From: Sipunculus nudus
Taxonomy: Eukaryota > Annelida > Sipuncula > Golfingiida > Sipunculidae
Length of the DNA stretch: 64,000 nt
Direction of reading: 5' to 3'
Assembly (NCBI GenBank): GCA_026874595.1
Contig: CM049312.1
Span: 32,067,956-32,131,955 of the forward strand
Position numbers and translations under genes: made by a program. The notes under the pieces were generated by a model that made no database searches, was not told where the DNA came from, and worked only from the letters and a program-made list of their open reading frames with translations. Numbering within the stretch: position 1 is the stretch's first letter; each line of letters opens with the position of its first letter. Below, in pieces: positions 49,091 through 60,374 of this stretch.

Positions 49091-49434
49091 AAGGCCAAAA
49101 TAAAAAATGGTATGGTTCTCAGGCACGTTTTTCAGAAATCAATGCGGGCGGGCGGTTTTTTTTTTTATTTTCAATTTTTTTGTATGTTTCAATAAAAATG
49201 TCAAATGATCAGGGAAAAGCATGATAATAACAGATTTATTTTGCTAAACAAGTAAAAGCACTACATAACAAAGGATATTGTATGGTTTTATCTTCTTGAA
49301 AGAAATGTCCGAGCGGCTGCAGCTCAAAATGGGTAAGTTTCCATTGAAAATCAAAATAAAAATTTTTGATGCGGGGGTTTAAAATTGATGCGGGCGGTGC
49401 CTGAGAACCACACCTTTTATTTTTTATGGCCTTA
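49091..49434 (+). mobile_element. TAAGGCC-ended MITE, copy 3 (best termini)
   Basis: 344 bp. The left end reads TAAGGCCAAAATAAAAAAT, GGTATGGTTCTCAGGCAC; the right end reads GTGCCTGAGAACCACACC, TTTTATTTTTTATGGCCTTA. The two are inverted repeats of about 37 bp with few mismatches. A second inner pair (GCGGGCGGGC / GCGGGCGGTGCC) lies inside. No transposase is encoded. Target-site duplications are not obvious. Confidence 0.75.
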
Positions 49435-50735
49435 GGTACCAAAAAATCATGGTTATTTATACATTTTATCATTTACGGCGTGATCACATGCTTTCACGCT
49501 TAGTCCAAAGAAGAAGGTAAGACTTTAAGGGAGGGTTATTCTAGTGTTTCGTTTCAGTAGATTCCTGGCCTCAAAAGAGGCAGTTTTGCTATCAAAACGT
49601 CAGTATATATGTGCCTTAGGAAGTATAATGGCTGGGGTTGGTTGTTATCAGGTTCAACCATTGGTTTGGGATCAGCTTGAGATGTATACATGCCACTTCT
49701 GACAGTACTTTATCATGTCGATCTCGCATGTCGTTTATCCAATTGCTGACGATTTCCTTGCTTTCTGCCGTATGAAGAAGTAAAAAAGATCACGTATAAA
49801 AATAACTAACATGTCATAAGGACAAAGCAATTGATAAGGAAAATTTTTGACAAAATTACTTGGATAGCGCTTTGTTCAGGAGGAATCCTCAGAAACTGTG
49901 TACTTATAACCAAGGCAGATAGGAGTACCATCGGCAACGGTTGACATTGTTCCAACTAAAGTTGTCCGAAAGGGTTGCCGTTTTCTAGAAGGAAGACGAC
50001 TGGTTCAGTTTTATAGCATCTATGGACCGCCCGAAATACTGGAAAAGATTTAGCTACCAACAATGGCAGCAAATCATTGGGACTGTCATTTTAATCATGA
50101 TTAGCATTGCTGTTTAAAAGAGAGGGGAACTTTGAAACCATCTGCTTCCATAAATAAGCAATTTTTTATCTGTAGAACAAATAGGACGAGACTTTATAAT
50201 GTTTTGGATTGCTAATTTACCGCCGAGCCAATTGTTGAAATGGGCATTTACCTTGGATATTCAACAATGCCTCGTGTCATGCCTAGCTCCATTCCTCTTT
50301 TATATATGAGCCGCATGATTCATGACGTTAACCAAAGTAATTGTATACGTACAGGCCCATTATGTACAGACATATAATACACCTTTGTTTTGTCACGCGG
50401 CAGAATAAAACCACATCTATAGTGATAATATTACACCACTTTATTACTATCAATAAATAACACATCCATATATAACAACTTTATGACACCTAATTCTCCC
50501 TGATTATATTTGTGGCCTGAATCGAATTACCAATATTTTGTTAGAAACTGCAAGGTCAGCAGAAAAGGTAATTGGGCGTCAAGCCAATGTTATTGTATCG
50601 ATCCTCGGATTCATTAATACAAAGTTACCGGACGCGCCGGAGCCACTGTGAACAGAAAATACGTTTAATCAAAGCACATAGACGTGTTATTGAACGAGGT
50701 TTTCTCACCCATTTAAACTATTGCTGAAAAGACAC
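49435..50735. other. Intergenic or intronic, no gene recognised
   Basis: No repeat or ORF of note. The right end grades into the GC-richer patch with the NRF1-like site. Confidence 0.5.
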
Positions 50736-50747
50736 TGCGCATGCGCA
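50736..50747. promoter_or_regulatory. NRF1-like palindrome TGCGCATGCGCA
   Basis: This perfect 12-bp palindrome matches the NRF1 binding consensus YGCGCAYGCGCR, which in animals marks CpG-type promoters. It lies in a locally GC-richer patch 107 bp before the ATG of the 50-codon Cys-pair ORF. Binding and promoter activity are inferred. Confidence 0.35.
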
Positions 50748-50853
50748 AGCAAGGCAGGCCAAAAAAGTGACAGGTAAACGACCGCTTATCCGTCGTTTTG
50801 AAACAAGTCACTGATATTTTATTATAATTTTAGCTAACTTGTGAGCTATTGCC

Positions 50854-51006
50854 ATGGTGTGTGCCGTCTGTCTCATAAGGAATTCGGTTCACGTTTGTTC
50901 GCAATGTTCTCTAAAACCGCGTTCTGTACAATATTGTGCCATACATCATTTTAAAGGTTATTATCCCCGCAGTGACATAGGCGATACGAAAATAAATAAT
51001 TTTTAA
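50854..51006 (+). CDS. Small Cys-pair ORF (50 aa), zinc-finger-like
   Basis: The ATG at 50854 has strong Kozak context (G at -3, G at +4) and an in-frame TGA four codons upstream. The 50 codons run to TAA at 51004-51006. The pattern is C-x2-C-x8-C-x2-C-x9-C-x2-H-H: MVCAVC, VCSQC, then QYCAIHHF and GYYP. This resembles a metal-binding knuckle such as MYND or B-box, or the Cys-rich tail of a piggyBac-type transposase with one Cys replaced by His. About 105 bp upstream is a perfect NRF1-like palindrome. A CAG|GTAAAC donor (50774) and a TTTTAG acceptor (50833) could frame a 60-bp 5' UTR intron. It could be a real small gene, a first exon, or a transposase relic. None is proven. Confidence 0.3.
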   Translation: MVCAVCLIRNSVHVCSQCSLKPRSVQYCAIHHFKGYYPRSDIGDTKINNF

Positions 51007-51217
51007 TATACATATTATTTTGAGTGATTTCTCCGTTTTTTTACCGAGCACAGCCGAACTGCCTTCGGCAATCACCGGAATGCGTGCATCGTGGTCATTT
51101 AACCTCTAACACTAAGGACTTTTGTTCATATGAATAACGCTTGCTTTCAATGACGGATTTGACCCACGTGCGTGGTAAGTGAAAAAGAAAAACACATGTT
51201 TCTCGCTTTATGAAATG

Positions 51218-51400
51218 GAGAGTTCAACCCAGGAGGATTAATGACAAAACCTATTTCAAGGTCCCAATTTCAGGAACAGGGCTTGGGTGGTGGCGGGGGT
51301 TTCAGGCCTCAAAATATGTCTGATACGATGAAAAAAAGTTGCAGTGGCTGAAAATGGGATACGGACCGACTGCATGGAATCCCTCTGGGTCCGCTTCTGC
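51218..51400 (+). mobile_element. GGATCCAGG MITE relative, decayed
   Basis: AACCCAGGAGGATTAATGAC, TCAGGCCTCAAAATATGTCT and GGGTCCGCTTCTGCTA occur in the same order and spacing as in the 55.9-kb copy. The left GGATCC terminus is missing. Confidence 0.45.
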
Positions 51401-52983
51401 TACTAACGATGTATGCATATTTCTGTTTCCTTCTTCAGGAACAGTTTCCTTGCAACATACATATAATTAATCTGTCATGTGTTCTTCACATTAACCTATT
51501 CTTAATACGTCCAACGACAAAAACCAGTCAATTTTCAACGAAACACTGTATGCCTCCAAGTCTCATTCCGGTTCCCAATGTAAACCATCACTGACCACGT
51601 CTTCAAGGTAAACGTGGTATGATTTTTGCCACGAGCACAGCGCCACAAAATAACAGTAAACATTTTTTGTATATATCGTTTTCAGAGAGTACCCCACTAA
51701 AAATCAATATTTTCTTTTAACTTTCATAATAAAATATGAGCCAACATTCAATATCTCAGTAAATATATCTCCCAAACCCCGGTAAAAAGCCCGATATACC
51801 GGGTTTATCAGCTAGTGTTGTATATAAGTGGAAAATCAAACAAGTGGGTCTCAAACAAAAATTAGCGGATCCACCTACATTTTTGGTGATTTCTATGAGG
51901 TTTTTCTCGTGTTTGGGCCCATAACAAATTGCTCTCTTTCAAAACTATTTATACACAATCCTCACACTGTTAATTAAGTCCTTGGTGAGTTTAGTTCTTT
52001 CATTCTTTAATTTGGGTTTGCATATTCAAATAATTTTGCCAACATATATTCATTTCCTGGTAAAAGTAGGTTGCTCGGTCATATTAAATGTCGGTATAAA
52101 TTTTATTTTTAATATGATTTCATAAGGGAAATGTTTTCAGTGTTATCAGCTAGTGTACAGGCATTTGTACCTCCAATTAGAAAAGAGTATTCATCATGTA
52201 TGCTCAATAATATCTCCATTATCGTGCAAAGTTTTCACTTTTACTGGATATTTATGCCTAATATACACATATTAATTTTGCAACTTGTTCAATATTATAG
52301 ATAATGTATCCCTGAACATCCGGCAATTCTCTGCATGCATTTTAGTGTTAATTAGCTATCAAATATAAAGTTATTTAATCAAAATCAAATAAAATAATTC
52401 AAGTGAGTTTTGGGACCTTGTTAAAATACAGCTGAGAAATAAATAAAAACAGAAACAAAATAGTATAGACGACCCGCACCTAAACGTTCACAAGACCATT
52501 GCGCCCCTTTATTTTACTGAAGTGCCCAATTAAAGCATTCAGTACTGTTTTTGCCGGTTGGGGTCGCTGTGGTTCCAGATATTATCTGCTACACATGTTG
52601 TATGGTCCAAATATAACTGCAACTGTTTGAACCGGACGGGTCTTTATGTTGCTTGAACATTTCTGTTGTTTCAACTTCACAACCTTCCGCGAATAGTGGT
52701 CGTTTCCACTCTAAACGAATCTCTTCCTGATAGGCATTGTGTAACGGACGGGACTACTTGTCTCAACTGTCAAACTTTAAAATCAAAATATGTGACATTT
52801 TAAGGAAACACTTTCTGTTTACATTTCACCTAAGCATGCTTGCAAGATATTATTTATTTCTCCTAACCACAAAAACACCCATGTTTCTGTAATTTGCCTT
52901 GATACATTTCTTATTCAACATATTTGAACGGTCTACATAACCCCCTTCACTACATTTATGCCTATGCCATCTGTGTATACAGA
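51401..52983. other. Intergenic or intronic, no gene recognised
   Basis: An acceptor-like TTTCCTTCTTCAG near 51438 precedes a 51-codon open stretch ending TGA at 51592-51594. It has no family match and is not called. Confidence 0.45.
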
Positions 52984-53075
52984 AGCCGCGGTGAATTGGA
53001 TAGGGTCAAATTCTGACGCCCATAATCCCTAAAAACCAGCGTCGTACTCTTGTGAGTTCGATTCTGCGCAGTGTG
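52984..53075 (+). mobile_element. tRNA-derived SINE head (relic)
   Basis: AGCCGCGGTGAATTGGATAG resembles the lophotrochozoan SINE start AGCCGCGGTGGCCGAGTGG, a tRNA-like A-box region. About 60 bp later GTGAGTTCGATTC matches the B-box GGTTCGANTCC at the correct spacing. The arms do not fold as a functional tRNA, so it is a SINE head and not a tRNA gene. The SINE body downstream was not delimited. Confidence 0.5.
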
Positions 53076-53418
53076 TGCAATCTTCATTGTCCAAAAACAT
53101 AACTATTAAACAGCTCAGTATAAATATAATTTTTAGCATATTTATCTAAAAATAAGACATGTCCTGTTTACAACAAAATGTGTTTGTCCTTTGAAGCATT
53201 TTGTAGTCACAGCAATCGCTTTGATCTCGGCGAAGTCCATGCCAATTTAGTACTCTATTGTGGTTTGTCAAAAGATGGCGCTTATAGCCGTGGGATCTGA
53301 TCTTGAAGCGTGGCGTATCACTGAAAAATATAAAGTATATATTTAAAAGAAACATTAACATATTTCTTTATAACAATATTTAGAGTTAGTACAAAAAATG
53401 AATATACAGTAGTGTCAT

Positions 53419-53716
53419 TAGGCGTATTCGACTTGTACCTTTTGAGGAATAATTTTCATCTCTGCTCCACCTGCGCAGTAGCCAAGGAGCAGTACTCAGA
53501 AATGGACCAGTCGAATAAAGTAAGTCCAGTAAAAATGGCTGACAGGGACACAAGGTACCGATCACGTGACTTAATCCATTTCTTGCTTACTGCGCGCGGA
53601 TATTGTTTTCCAGTTTTGCACCACTGGAGTTTGTGAAACGCAAGCTACTAGCCGAATATAAAATGTGAAATACGGAGAGAAAGTGCTACACAAAATCATC
53701 CAGTCGAATACGCCTA
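53419..53716. mobile_element. 298-bp MITE with perfect 15-bp TIRs and TA flanks
   Basis: TAGGCGTATTCGACT at 53419-53433 is the exact reverse complement of AGTCGAATACGCCTA at 53702-53716. The outermost TA on each side can be read as the duplicated TA target of Tc1/mariner-type elements, leaving 13-bp TIRs GGCGTATTCGACT. The interior is moderately GC-rich, includes a third internal AGTCGAATA at about 53509, and has no transposase. Perfect TIRs suggest it is younger than most repeats here. Confidence 0.72.
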
Positions 53717-56700
53717 TAGTGTATCGTGTTAAGTGAAAACAAAGTTAGTTGACAAGTCTTTTACATGTATGGTGTATTGAATTACCAAACGAAATGTTCC
53801 ATCACAATTAAATAAAATTAGAAATATTAACATTGGAACATTAGGTCATATAACAAGAGATAATCTTTCCTTTGTCTTAGCTGAGCTTGCAGATTTCTGT
53901 CATGTTTTAATATTTTATGTGTGAAAATGATTCAGAACCTTACATATCACCACAACATTTAATATATTCATGCATGTGCGTGCTGGTTTGTGCATGCATG
54001 TGTGTTCGTGTGTGATCTCATAATGCATGTCTTTTTCCACGAGATAAAAGTATTTTTATTCAACCATGGGTGATAAAAATGGAACAAGAAACAAGATTAA
54101 TTAACATTAACCATACATGTCTGAGTGACACATATATAAATGATTATCGCCAATAAACTCCGGGGTATATATATCTGTAAGCATTGATCATAATTCTAAC
54201 ATGACAGACGTACCTGAACAGAAAATCAATTAAATCATGGAAACAATAATGGAAAGCTCTTTTCATAAATAAATGGTAACAAGATTCATTAAGGCAATTT
54301 TCAATCCAATTAAACTGAAGTACTAGGAACCGGATGTGAAATCGTGTTAAATTTGTGGGCGTGAGGATCCTGTGAGGATGAAACTGCGTTTCCGACGGAA
54401 GGCGGTGTTAAATTAATCTTCATCCACTTTTTAAAAAAGTAGTTCAACTTCCGAGGTGTCTTTACGGAACGAGGCTGATTCAATATGATGTTACCAAAAG
54501 GGATACTTGTCCGCCACACGAAGTATTAATATTTCACGCCTTTTTAATCTGACTGAGAGCGATATTTGTAGGATGATTTTTATCGCCAGGGAAACAATAC
54601 TTCCGGTCGTAAAATGAAACCTTTTATGTATCCGTAATGTAAGGAAGGTGGCCATTGTCGTCATGGTAACCATGTTTATATCAGCTTTATAGCAAGCCTG
54701 GAACTGCTAATGTTGTCGGATTCCTCCGCCTTTACAACAGACTGCAGTAGCATTGCCTTTTGTTTGAAAAAAAAAGTTTTTGCGGGCCCTAACAAGCGAT
54801 GCCTGATAAAAACAAAAAAAATTAAAAAATATACACTTAACCACAATATCGAAAAAACACTTTCCCATTCCTGTAATTAATTTTACATTAAAGAAACAGT
54901 GAAAATTTTCGCACGATATGATAACAATTTTCTTTTGTTCTTTACTCATCTGATATTACCATTCTGCATTGTTTCATTTTCCTCGAATTACAAAGGTTAA
55001 GAATTTAAAAGCCGAGGATTATTCATAAGTACGCGTCTGTCCGTCTGTTTTCTGATTGATATGTTCCCTTTATGAACTCAGTAAGGCCAGCTTTCATATC
55101 CTACCCTTTGGGTGAGAAGTCGGTTAACACACATCGATCCTGGTTTATTGGACTGTTTTGGAGGACAATATTGACTAGTTTCTGAAATGACGAATTTATA
55201 TCCTATTCTGTTGTCTTTCTGTGGAGTCCCGACCCCTTTCACTGACCGAATTGCAGTAATATACCTGAAAAAAGTTTCCATACGGCCAACATTTATTTTC
55301 GAACCGCTAGACAAAAGGAAATTTGATTTACTTTCGGTTTCTCCGCGATGCAGCTTCGCGAAAACAATGTGTCTCAATCAGCTGGTTCAAACGTCCCAGG
55401 ATCAGACATGACAGAATCGATGAACCGACAGGCTTCAATAAAGTGCGATTTTTGTTGGCCACAATTTCAAAGATTTGTCTTGAATACATTTTGTTGTATT
55501 TTAGTACGATTCGATAAACAAAATTGTTGCCCTCGTTAAAGGAGTCTATCTCTCTCTCAATGAAATCAATTATGTTTTAAACTGAAATTTTTTTTCAATT
55601 AAAATTTTTAATTTCATTTTTAATCAAGACAGACCCACGATAGAGGGGAAAAAATTAAGATATTGTCATTTAGTTTAATATTTAGTTTAATGTAAAATAA
55701 TCACAAGTAAAAATTTAAAATTGAATCATACCATTAGAAAGATTACCACATTTAAAATAATGTATACTTTATGGGGTCTTATATGAATATAAACAACAAA
55801 TGGAAAAATAATAATACATCAGAAATACTGCTTCGGTTTTAACTGGATACGTTTTATGTCGGTAAAATAAATATAACACCCAATCCTATCATGCTGCTAA
55901 CAGGGGCGGATCCAGGATTTAGGAAAAGGGGGGGGTCCAACCCAGGAGGACTAATGAAAATCCTAAAAAAAAGGTCATCACGTCTGGAAAAGAGGGGGTC
56001 CAGGCCGCAAAATTACGTCTGAAACCCCTTAAAAAAGGTTGCTTCGGGTGAAAAAGGGGGGGGGGTCCGGACCCCCTGGACCCCCCCCCCCCTGGATCCG
56101 CTTCTGGCTAAGAGGGCCACGCGGGAGTACTATAATTGCCAACTGGAATTTACGAGTGTGACTAGAATTTCTCAATTCAAATAAGTTGTGTAATTCATGT
56201 CAGTTCCAAAATGGAAAACCAGTAGAAAGCCGTTGATAATTTTGTAAAATGCTATCATAATATCAGTAATGTAAATACAAGGAGTATTATAAAACTGAAA
56301 TATATCGGAAAAATAAATGCTGGAACAATGTAATCAATAAAAAAATCAAGTAATTTGTCATAAGTTTGCCATGTTAAGTACATAGGCATATTGCGGCATG
56401 ACTGTTTATTGTAAAAAAATCCAGTTAAGAGCCGTTAAACTTAAAAAAGGGCTCACAGCTATCATCATTAACAAGATCCAATACACTTTATCAGTAACAA
56501 AGGAAGATTATGTGTTACCACATACATTGTATATATATCCTGGGATCACCATTTCTACAAAACAAACCACTATGATTTTGAAATAATTCAACCGAGTATT
56601 GAACCTGTAACTCGATCGAGAGAAAGTGTTTGATTGAACATCTGCATGTTGGGCCTAGCTCTGATTGCAATAACTAAATAAAATCGGGGATGTGCTTAAG

Positions 56701-58960
56701 TTGAACAATGAGTGGACGTATTTTAAAATTGGATGTTGTCCTAATATTGTCGCAGTAGTCAGGGGTGCAAACATGAAAAAGGACTACATTGATGCAATGT
56801 TCATTTGGTCGCCATTAAATGAAGTAAGACCAGCATGATACATTCCTGAACAACAGAACAATAGGTTCCCTTGAGGTGTGTAGCATGGAAAAAAAGTAAA
56901 TAATGCCCAAACAGAAGCTAATAAAGCTACATTAGATTCCATTTTACTGTTATTCAGATGAATATATTTGATATTATGCCTGGACCTGGATTGTAATGTT
57001 CATGAAGATGTCATTGATGTATGTACGATAAAATAATTTCAGTTGCGACTGAATCATCATATAAATGCAAATCCTTGCGTTTATAAGTGTAAAGGGATTC
57101 CTGGATTGATTGAACATATGGAAACCAATAGGTTAACGAGATTTTTTGGTAACAAACACAGGAAGATTGTCGTGCCCCAATTGAAGAGATGATATAAGAA
57201 CATGTAAACGGTATCACGAAAAGTTAAACAGGGATGATGTTAAGGAATTGTATTATTAAGGAACTGTATACATCTGTACCATCAAGCATTTATAAAAAGG
57301 ACACCAAAATAATTTCATTATTAATTAGGTAATGAATGAACAATGTCATAAAAAAATACTCCGCGATACTGGGAATCATATTGAAACCTTGTCAATTTTC
57401 ATATTGTCACTCGTGACGTCAGTTGTCACGTATTCTGTGTTAATTTTATTGATTTTCCTCCAAATTATGTATAATTGTTTTCTATGCTCTACATGATTCC
57501 TAAACCAGAAGTAAAAGGTAAAAGAAATCACGTAATGTTCGTATGGTTAAAATTGCTGTAGGATTAAAAAATACACCAAGGGAAGATTTGAATGGTGTAT
57601 CAGAAAGGGAATGCGCCAAAGAGAAGCAAAGCCAGCTAGGAACTGATCAGTTTTTGAAAGGGTGTACGGGAGATAAAATTCACATATCAGGACTTCCTAA
57701 ACAAGAAACCTGAAATTACTCGGATCTTATAAATATTTCAAATAAAGCTTTTACCTGACAAAGTAAATTAAAAAAAATCTTTAAGTAACCAACGATGTGT
57801 CCCAGTCTTGTTTACTTTAAAGCAGTTAGTTAATTATGCATTGACTTCTGGTAGAGCTTAATAAAAGTCGCGATCGTGCTCATGTGGCAAAAAAAGAGAA
57901 ATAGCTATCCTGTGTTTAGATTCGTGTTTGGCTTGCAAACAAAGCTGGCAACCATCTCCAGTGAACAATTTTTCACTCAGACACAATCAGGTCTGCCGAT
58001 ACCGGACCCGAGCGACCAGTCTCCATGCTAGTCATACTGTCAGTAAAGCCGCCCCTTACCGGAGCTACAAAGCAGGCCCGTCTGTCCGGTGAACCGACAG
58101 CAAAGTTCCTGGTAAATCCCCCAGAACTGTGCACGAAAACAGAAATACTTCCCAAGGAAGCTCAGGAGAATTCCTAATCCTGGCGAGAGCAGAGCTGTTT
58201 TAGCAGGATTGAGTGCCCGTGCCACTTTGTGCCACCCGGCACAACGTTTATCGCTCAGGGCAGTCTTTATGGAACATGCTTCTAATTTCTAACAGACAGT
58301 CTGTCAGTTCTGCGGGGCTGAACTCGTCTCAGCGCTGGTCTGACTGACGACGGCTATTTGTACACTCCACACGAACTGTGAAGGCTTTTGTGCCCGAAAG
58401 CCATTTATTTCCTAATCCCCTCCAAGTCTTAGTCAAACAAATACAAGGGATTATTTTCCTTCCCCATCATTCCAATCTGTTCCATTAAATGTCATATTCG
58501 TTTTCTCCACATAAACCATACATAATTAACCCAAAACAAGGACAGTTAAAGTGTGTTTATTATATATGCTCACAGTTAAAATAGGATATTTTTTAAACGA
58601 AGTCTTGTTTATATAGTCAGATAAAGATTATTATAAAATGCAGAAATTCCTATTTTTATGGTATAATTTTCTGGTTTTTTTTATGTGTACTTTACTGTTA
58701 TGGATATCGTAAAATTATTAACACGTAAACTCCGGACTAAAACCTATTTTTTTACACTCAAAAGTTACAGTATCCAGAATTTTTTAAAAATTAGATTTCT
58801 AGATTTTTTATAATATTTATTCAATATTTATGGGCACAATGGTCATTGAAATGTTAACTATATGTACTCCATGTGTAAACATGATTCGAAATGCTAAATT
58901 CCTTGGAATATCAATCATACATTTTATTAATTAAGTTGGATAACAAAGTATTACACATAC
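53717..58960. other. Expected to hold downstream exons of the PAN/vWA gene; none recognised
   Basis: A phase-1 exon should follow the vWA exon on the minus strand. A candidate open stretch on the minus strand at 55281-55078 follows a TTTTTTCAG acceptor and ends in TGA, but its phase is 2 and it has no domain. A GC-rich block at 57960-58420 has several open frames but no domain. Confidence 0.4.
55902..56109 (+). mobile_element. GGATCCAGG palindromic MITE, full copy
   Basis: It starts AGGGGCGGATCCAGGATTTA and ends CCCCTGGATCCGCTTCTGG, forming inverted termini with long G and C runs just inside (56057-56092). The interior carries AACCCAGGAGGACTAATGA and AAATTACGTCTGAAACCCC. GCTAA on the left (55895-55899) and on the right (56107-56111) may be a target duplication. 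Relatives lie at 18122-18180, 39893-40020 (reverse) and 51218-51400. Confidence 0.6.
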
Positions 58961-59512
58961 CATCACAGATTTGTTCCCCAAAGGAAGCTCTATCGTAGGT
59001 CAGCGATTCAACATACGCAAGGTTGGTCACGTGTTGCGGCAGTGCCGCCATGTCAGTTGTCAGTTGGTTTACTTCCGTTGACGTAAAGTTGAGGCCAATC
59101 AGAGCAAATGACACTTGGTGTTCTACAGCCATTTGGACGGCCTGTCTCGCAGCATTATCGAGGCCAGGCTGAAGTGCAAAAAGCACTATCACCTTCGCCC
59201 GTGATATGTCAGTGTTGATCACTTCGTTAGCAGCTTTTTCTATAGCTTCAGACAGCGCCGTAGCCGTAGAAGTATTTCCGACTTGGGTAGCGAGACCTTC
59301 GCGGAAGGTGGCGCCCTCTGTGAAGTAACCGAGCGGGATCTCTGCTATTTTTGTGGATGCACGGGACGTCACGCCAAGACGTACGAAGCCGTCCTTCACG
59401 CGAAAGCTACGAGATATCTCGGCTAACGTTTCAACAACGGCCGTGACTTTATCCGACTGCTGAGAGGGTCCCTCGTCAACAACAAACTCCACATCTCCAA
59501 CGGCGTCGCATT
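58961..59512 (-). CDS. Exon 4 of the secreted PAN/vWA gene: von Willebrand factor A domain with degenerate MIDAS
   Basis: This 552-nt exon runs from acceptor TTTATCAG (AG at 59514-59513) to donor GATG|GTATGT (GT at 58960-58959), phase 1 at both ends. It is a symmetric exon carrying one whole vWA domain, residues about 118-302 of the assembled product. The strand-1 motif DVEFVVDEGPS aligns with the MIDAS DxSxS, but the first Ser is Gly. The Thr-loop NTSTATAL is conserved. The strand-4 TDG is replaced in VIVLFALQPGLD. SFALIGLNF and the closing QICDG are typical of the C-terminal half, and Cys near both ends can form the usual closing disulfide. vWA domains mediate adhesion in collagens, matrilins, shell and byssal proteins. 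The lost Ser and TDG suggest weak or altered metal binding. The donor shows that the gene continues to lower coordinates, but the next exon was not found. Confidence 0.92.
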
Positions 59513-60374
59513 CTGATAAACAGTATTAAAAAAACAAATATTTAAGCATGCCAAGGATTCCCTTATTAAACTGATGTTGTTTAAGTATACAACTTAATTG
59601 GTAATTGTCAATATTCTTTTGGAACTACTTACTACCTTCCAGCGCTGCACGAATTTTGAAATATTTTCCTGAAGTAGTTTTATTATTCCGAGTTTGATTT
59701 TGCATTTATCTTTTGGACAATGCGGCCTGATTTAGACTGTCTTGTTGAATGTGTACCAAAACAGAATCACAGATCGCCGACAAAATGACACTGTAGCATG
59801 ATCCCCATTAAGAAAAAAAATTCCATTAATGGACAGTTAACTAGTAACACTTTCTGACCTTATAGGTACAACAAAGCCTAGATCTTGGAGGAAACCAGAT
59901 CACAAGAGAGTGAAGAGATATTTGCTAAGGTATTTTCTGGTGTTTAAAAATACACCATTCGAACGATAGTAGAAACGTCTCGTCGACGGAAAAACATTAC
60001 AGGGGTCAGATATTAAAGAAAATATGACACTTTAATCAGCATATTGTAACTTGGATAAAAAAATCATAAATAAATCAAATATGGTGCAGTTTCAAAACTA
60101 ATATATACCTATTGAAATTCTTTATATTCATATTTATTACGGTGTAAACAAAAACATTCACGCCATTACGCCGAGGGTGTAAAACATTTCTTGATTCATT
60201 ATCCGATAGTTTAAACCATATATTATTGCAATTGGACCGATGGTGTCCATAAAATCTTTGAAAAAATATAATTTTCATGTTAAGAACTCGGATATTTTGC
60301 AGATAAGTTTAAGATGCAAGTCAATGTCCAATAAAGATAAAACAATTACATTATTTCTGCTGTGACTGGCAGAT

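Noticed and set aside
51409-51594. Plus-strand terminal exon of the 46.9-kb gene
   Set aside because: Acceptor-like sequence is present, but the phase is 0 where 2 is required, and the peptide has no recognisable family.
53412-53636. Plus-strand ORF with an AAA|GTAAGT donor
   Set aside because: It lies inside the 298-bp TIR element, which explains it.
55078-55377. Minus-strand ORF as the terminal exon of the PAN/vWA gene
   Set aside because: It follows a TTTTTTCAG acceptor, but the implied phase (2) does not match the vWA donor (1), and no domain or polyadenylation signal supports it.
57973-58225. Minus-strand frames in the GC-rich block as the next exon of the PAN/vWA gene
   Set aside because: In the required phase 1 the frame hits a stop before the GTAAGG donor. 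Other frames have no vWA, PAN or EGF pattern.
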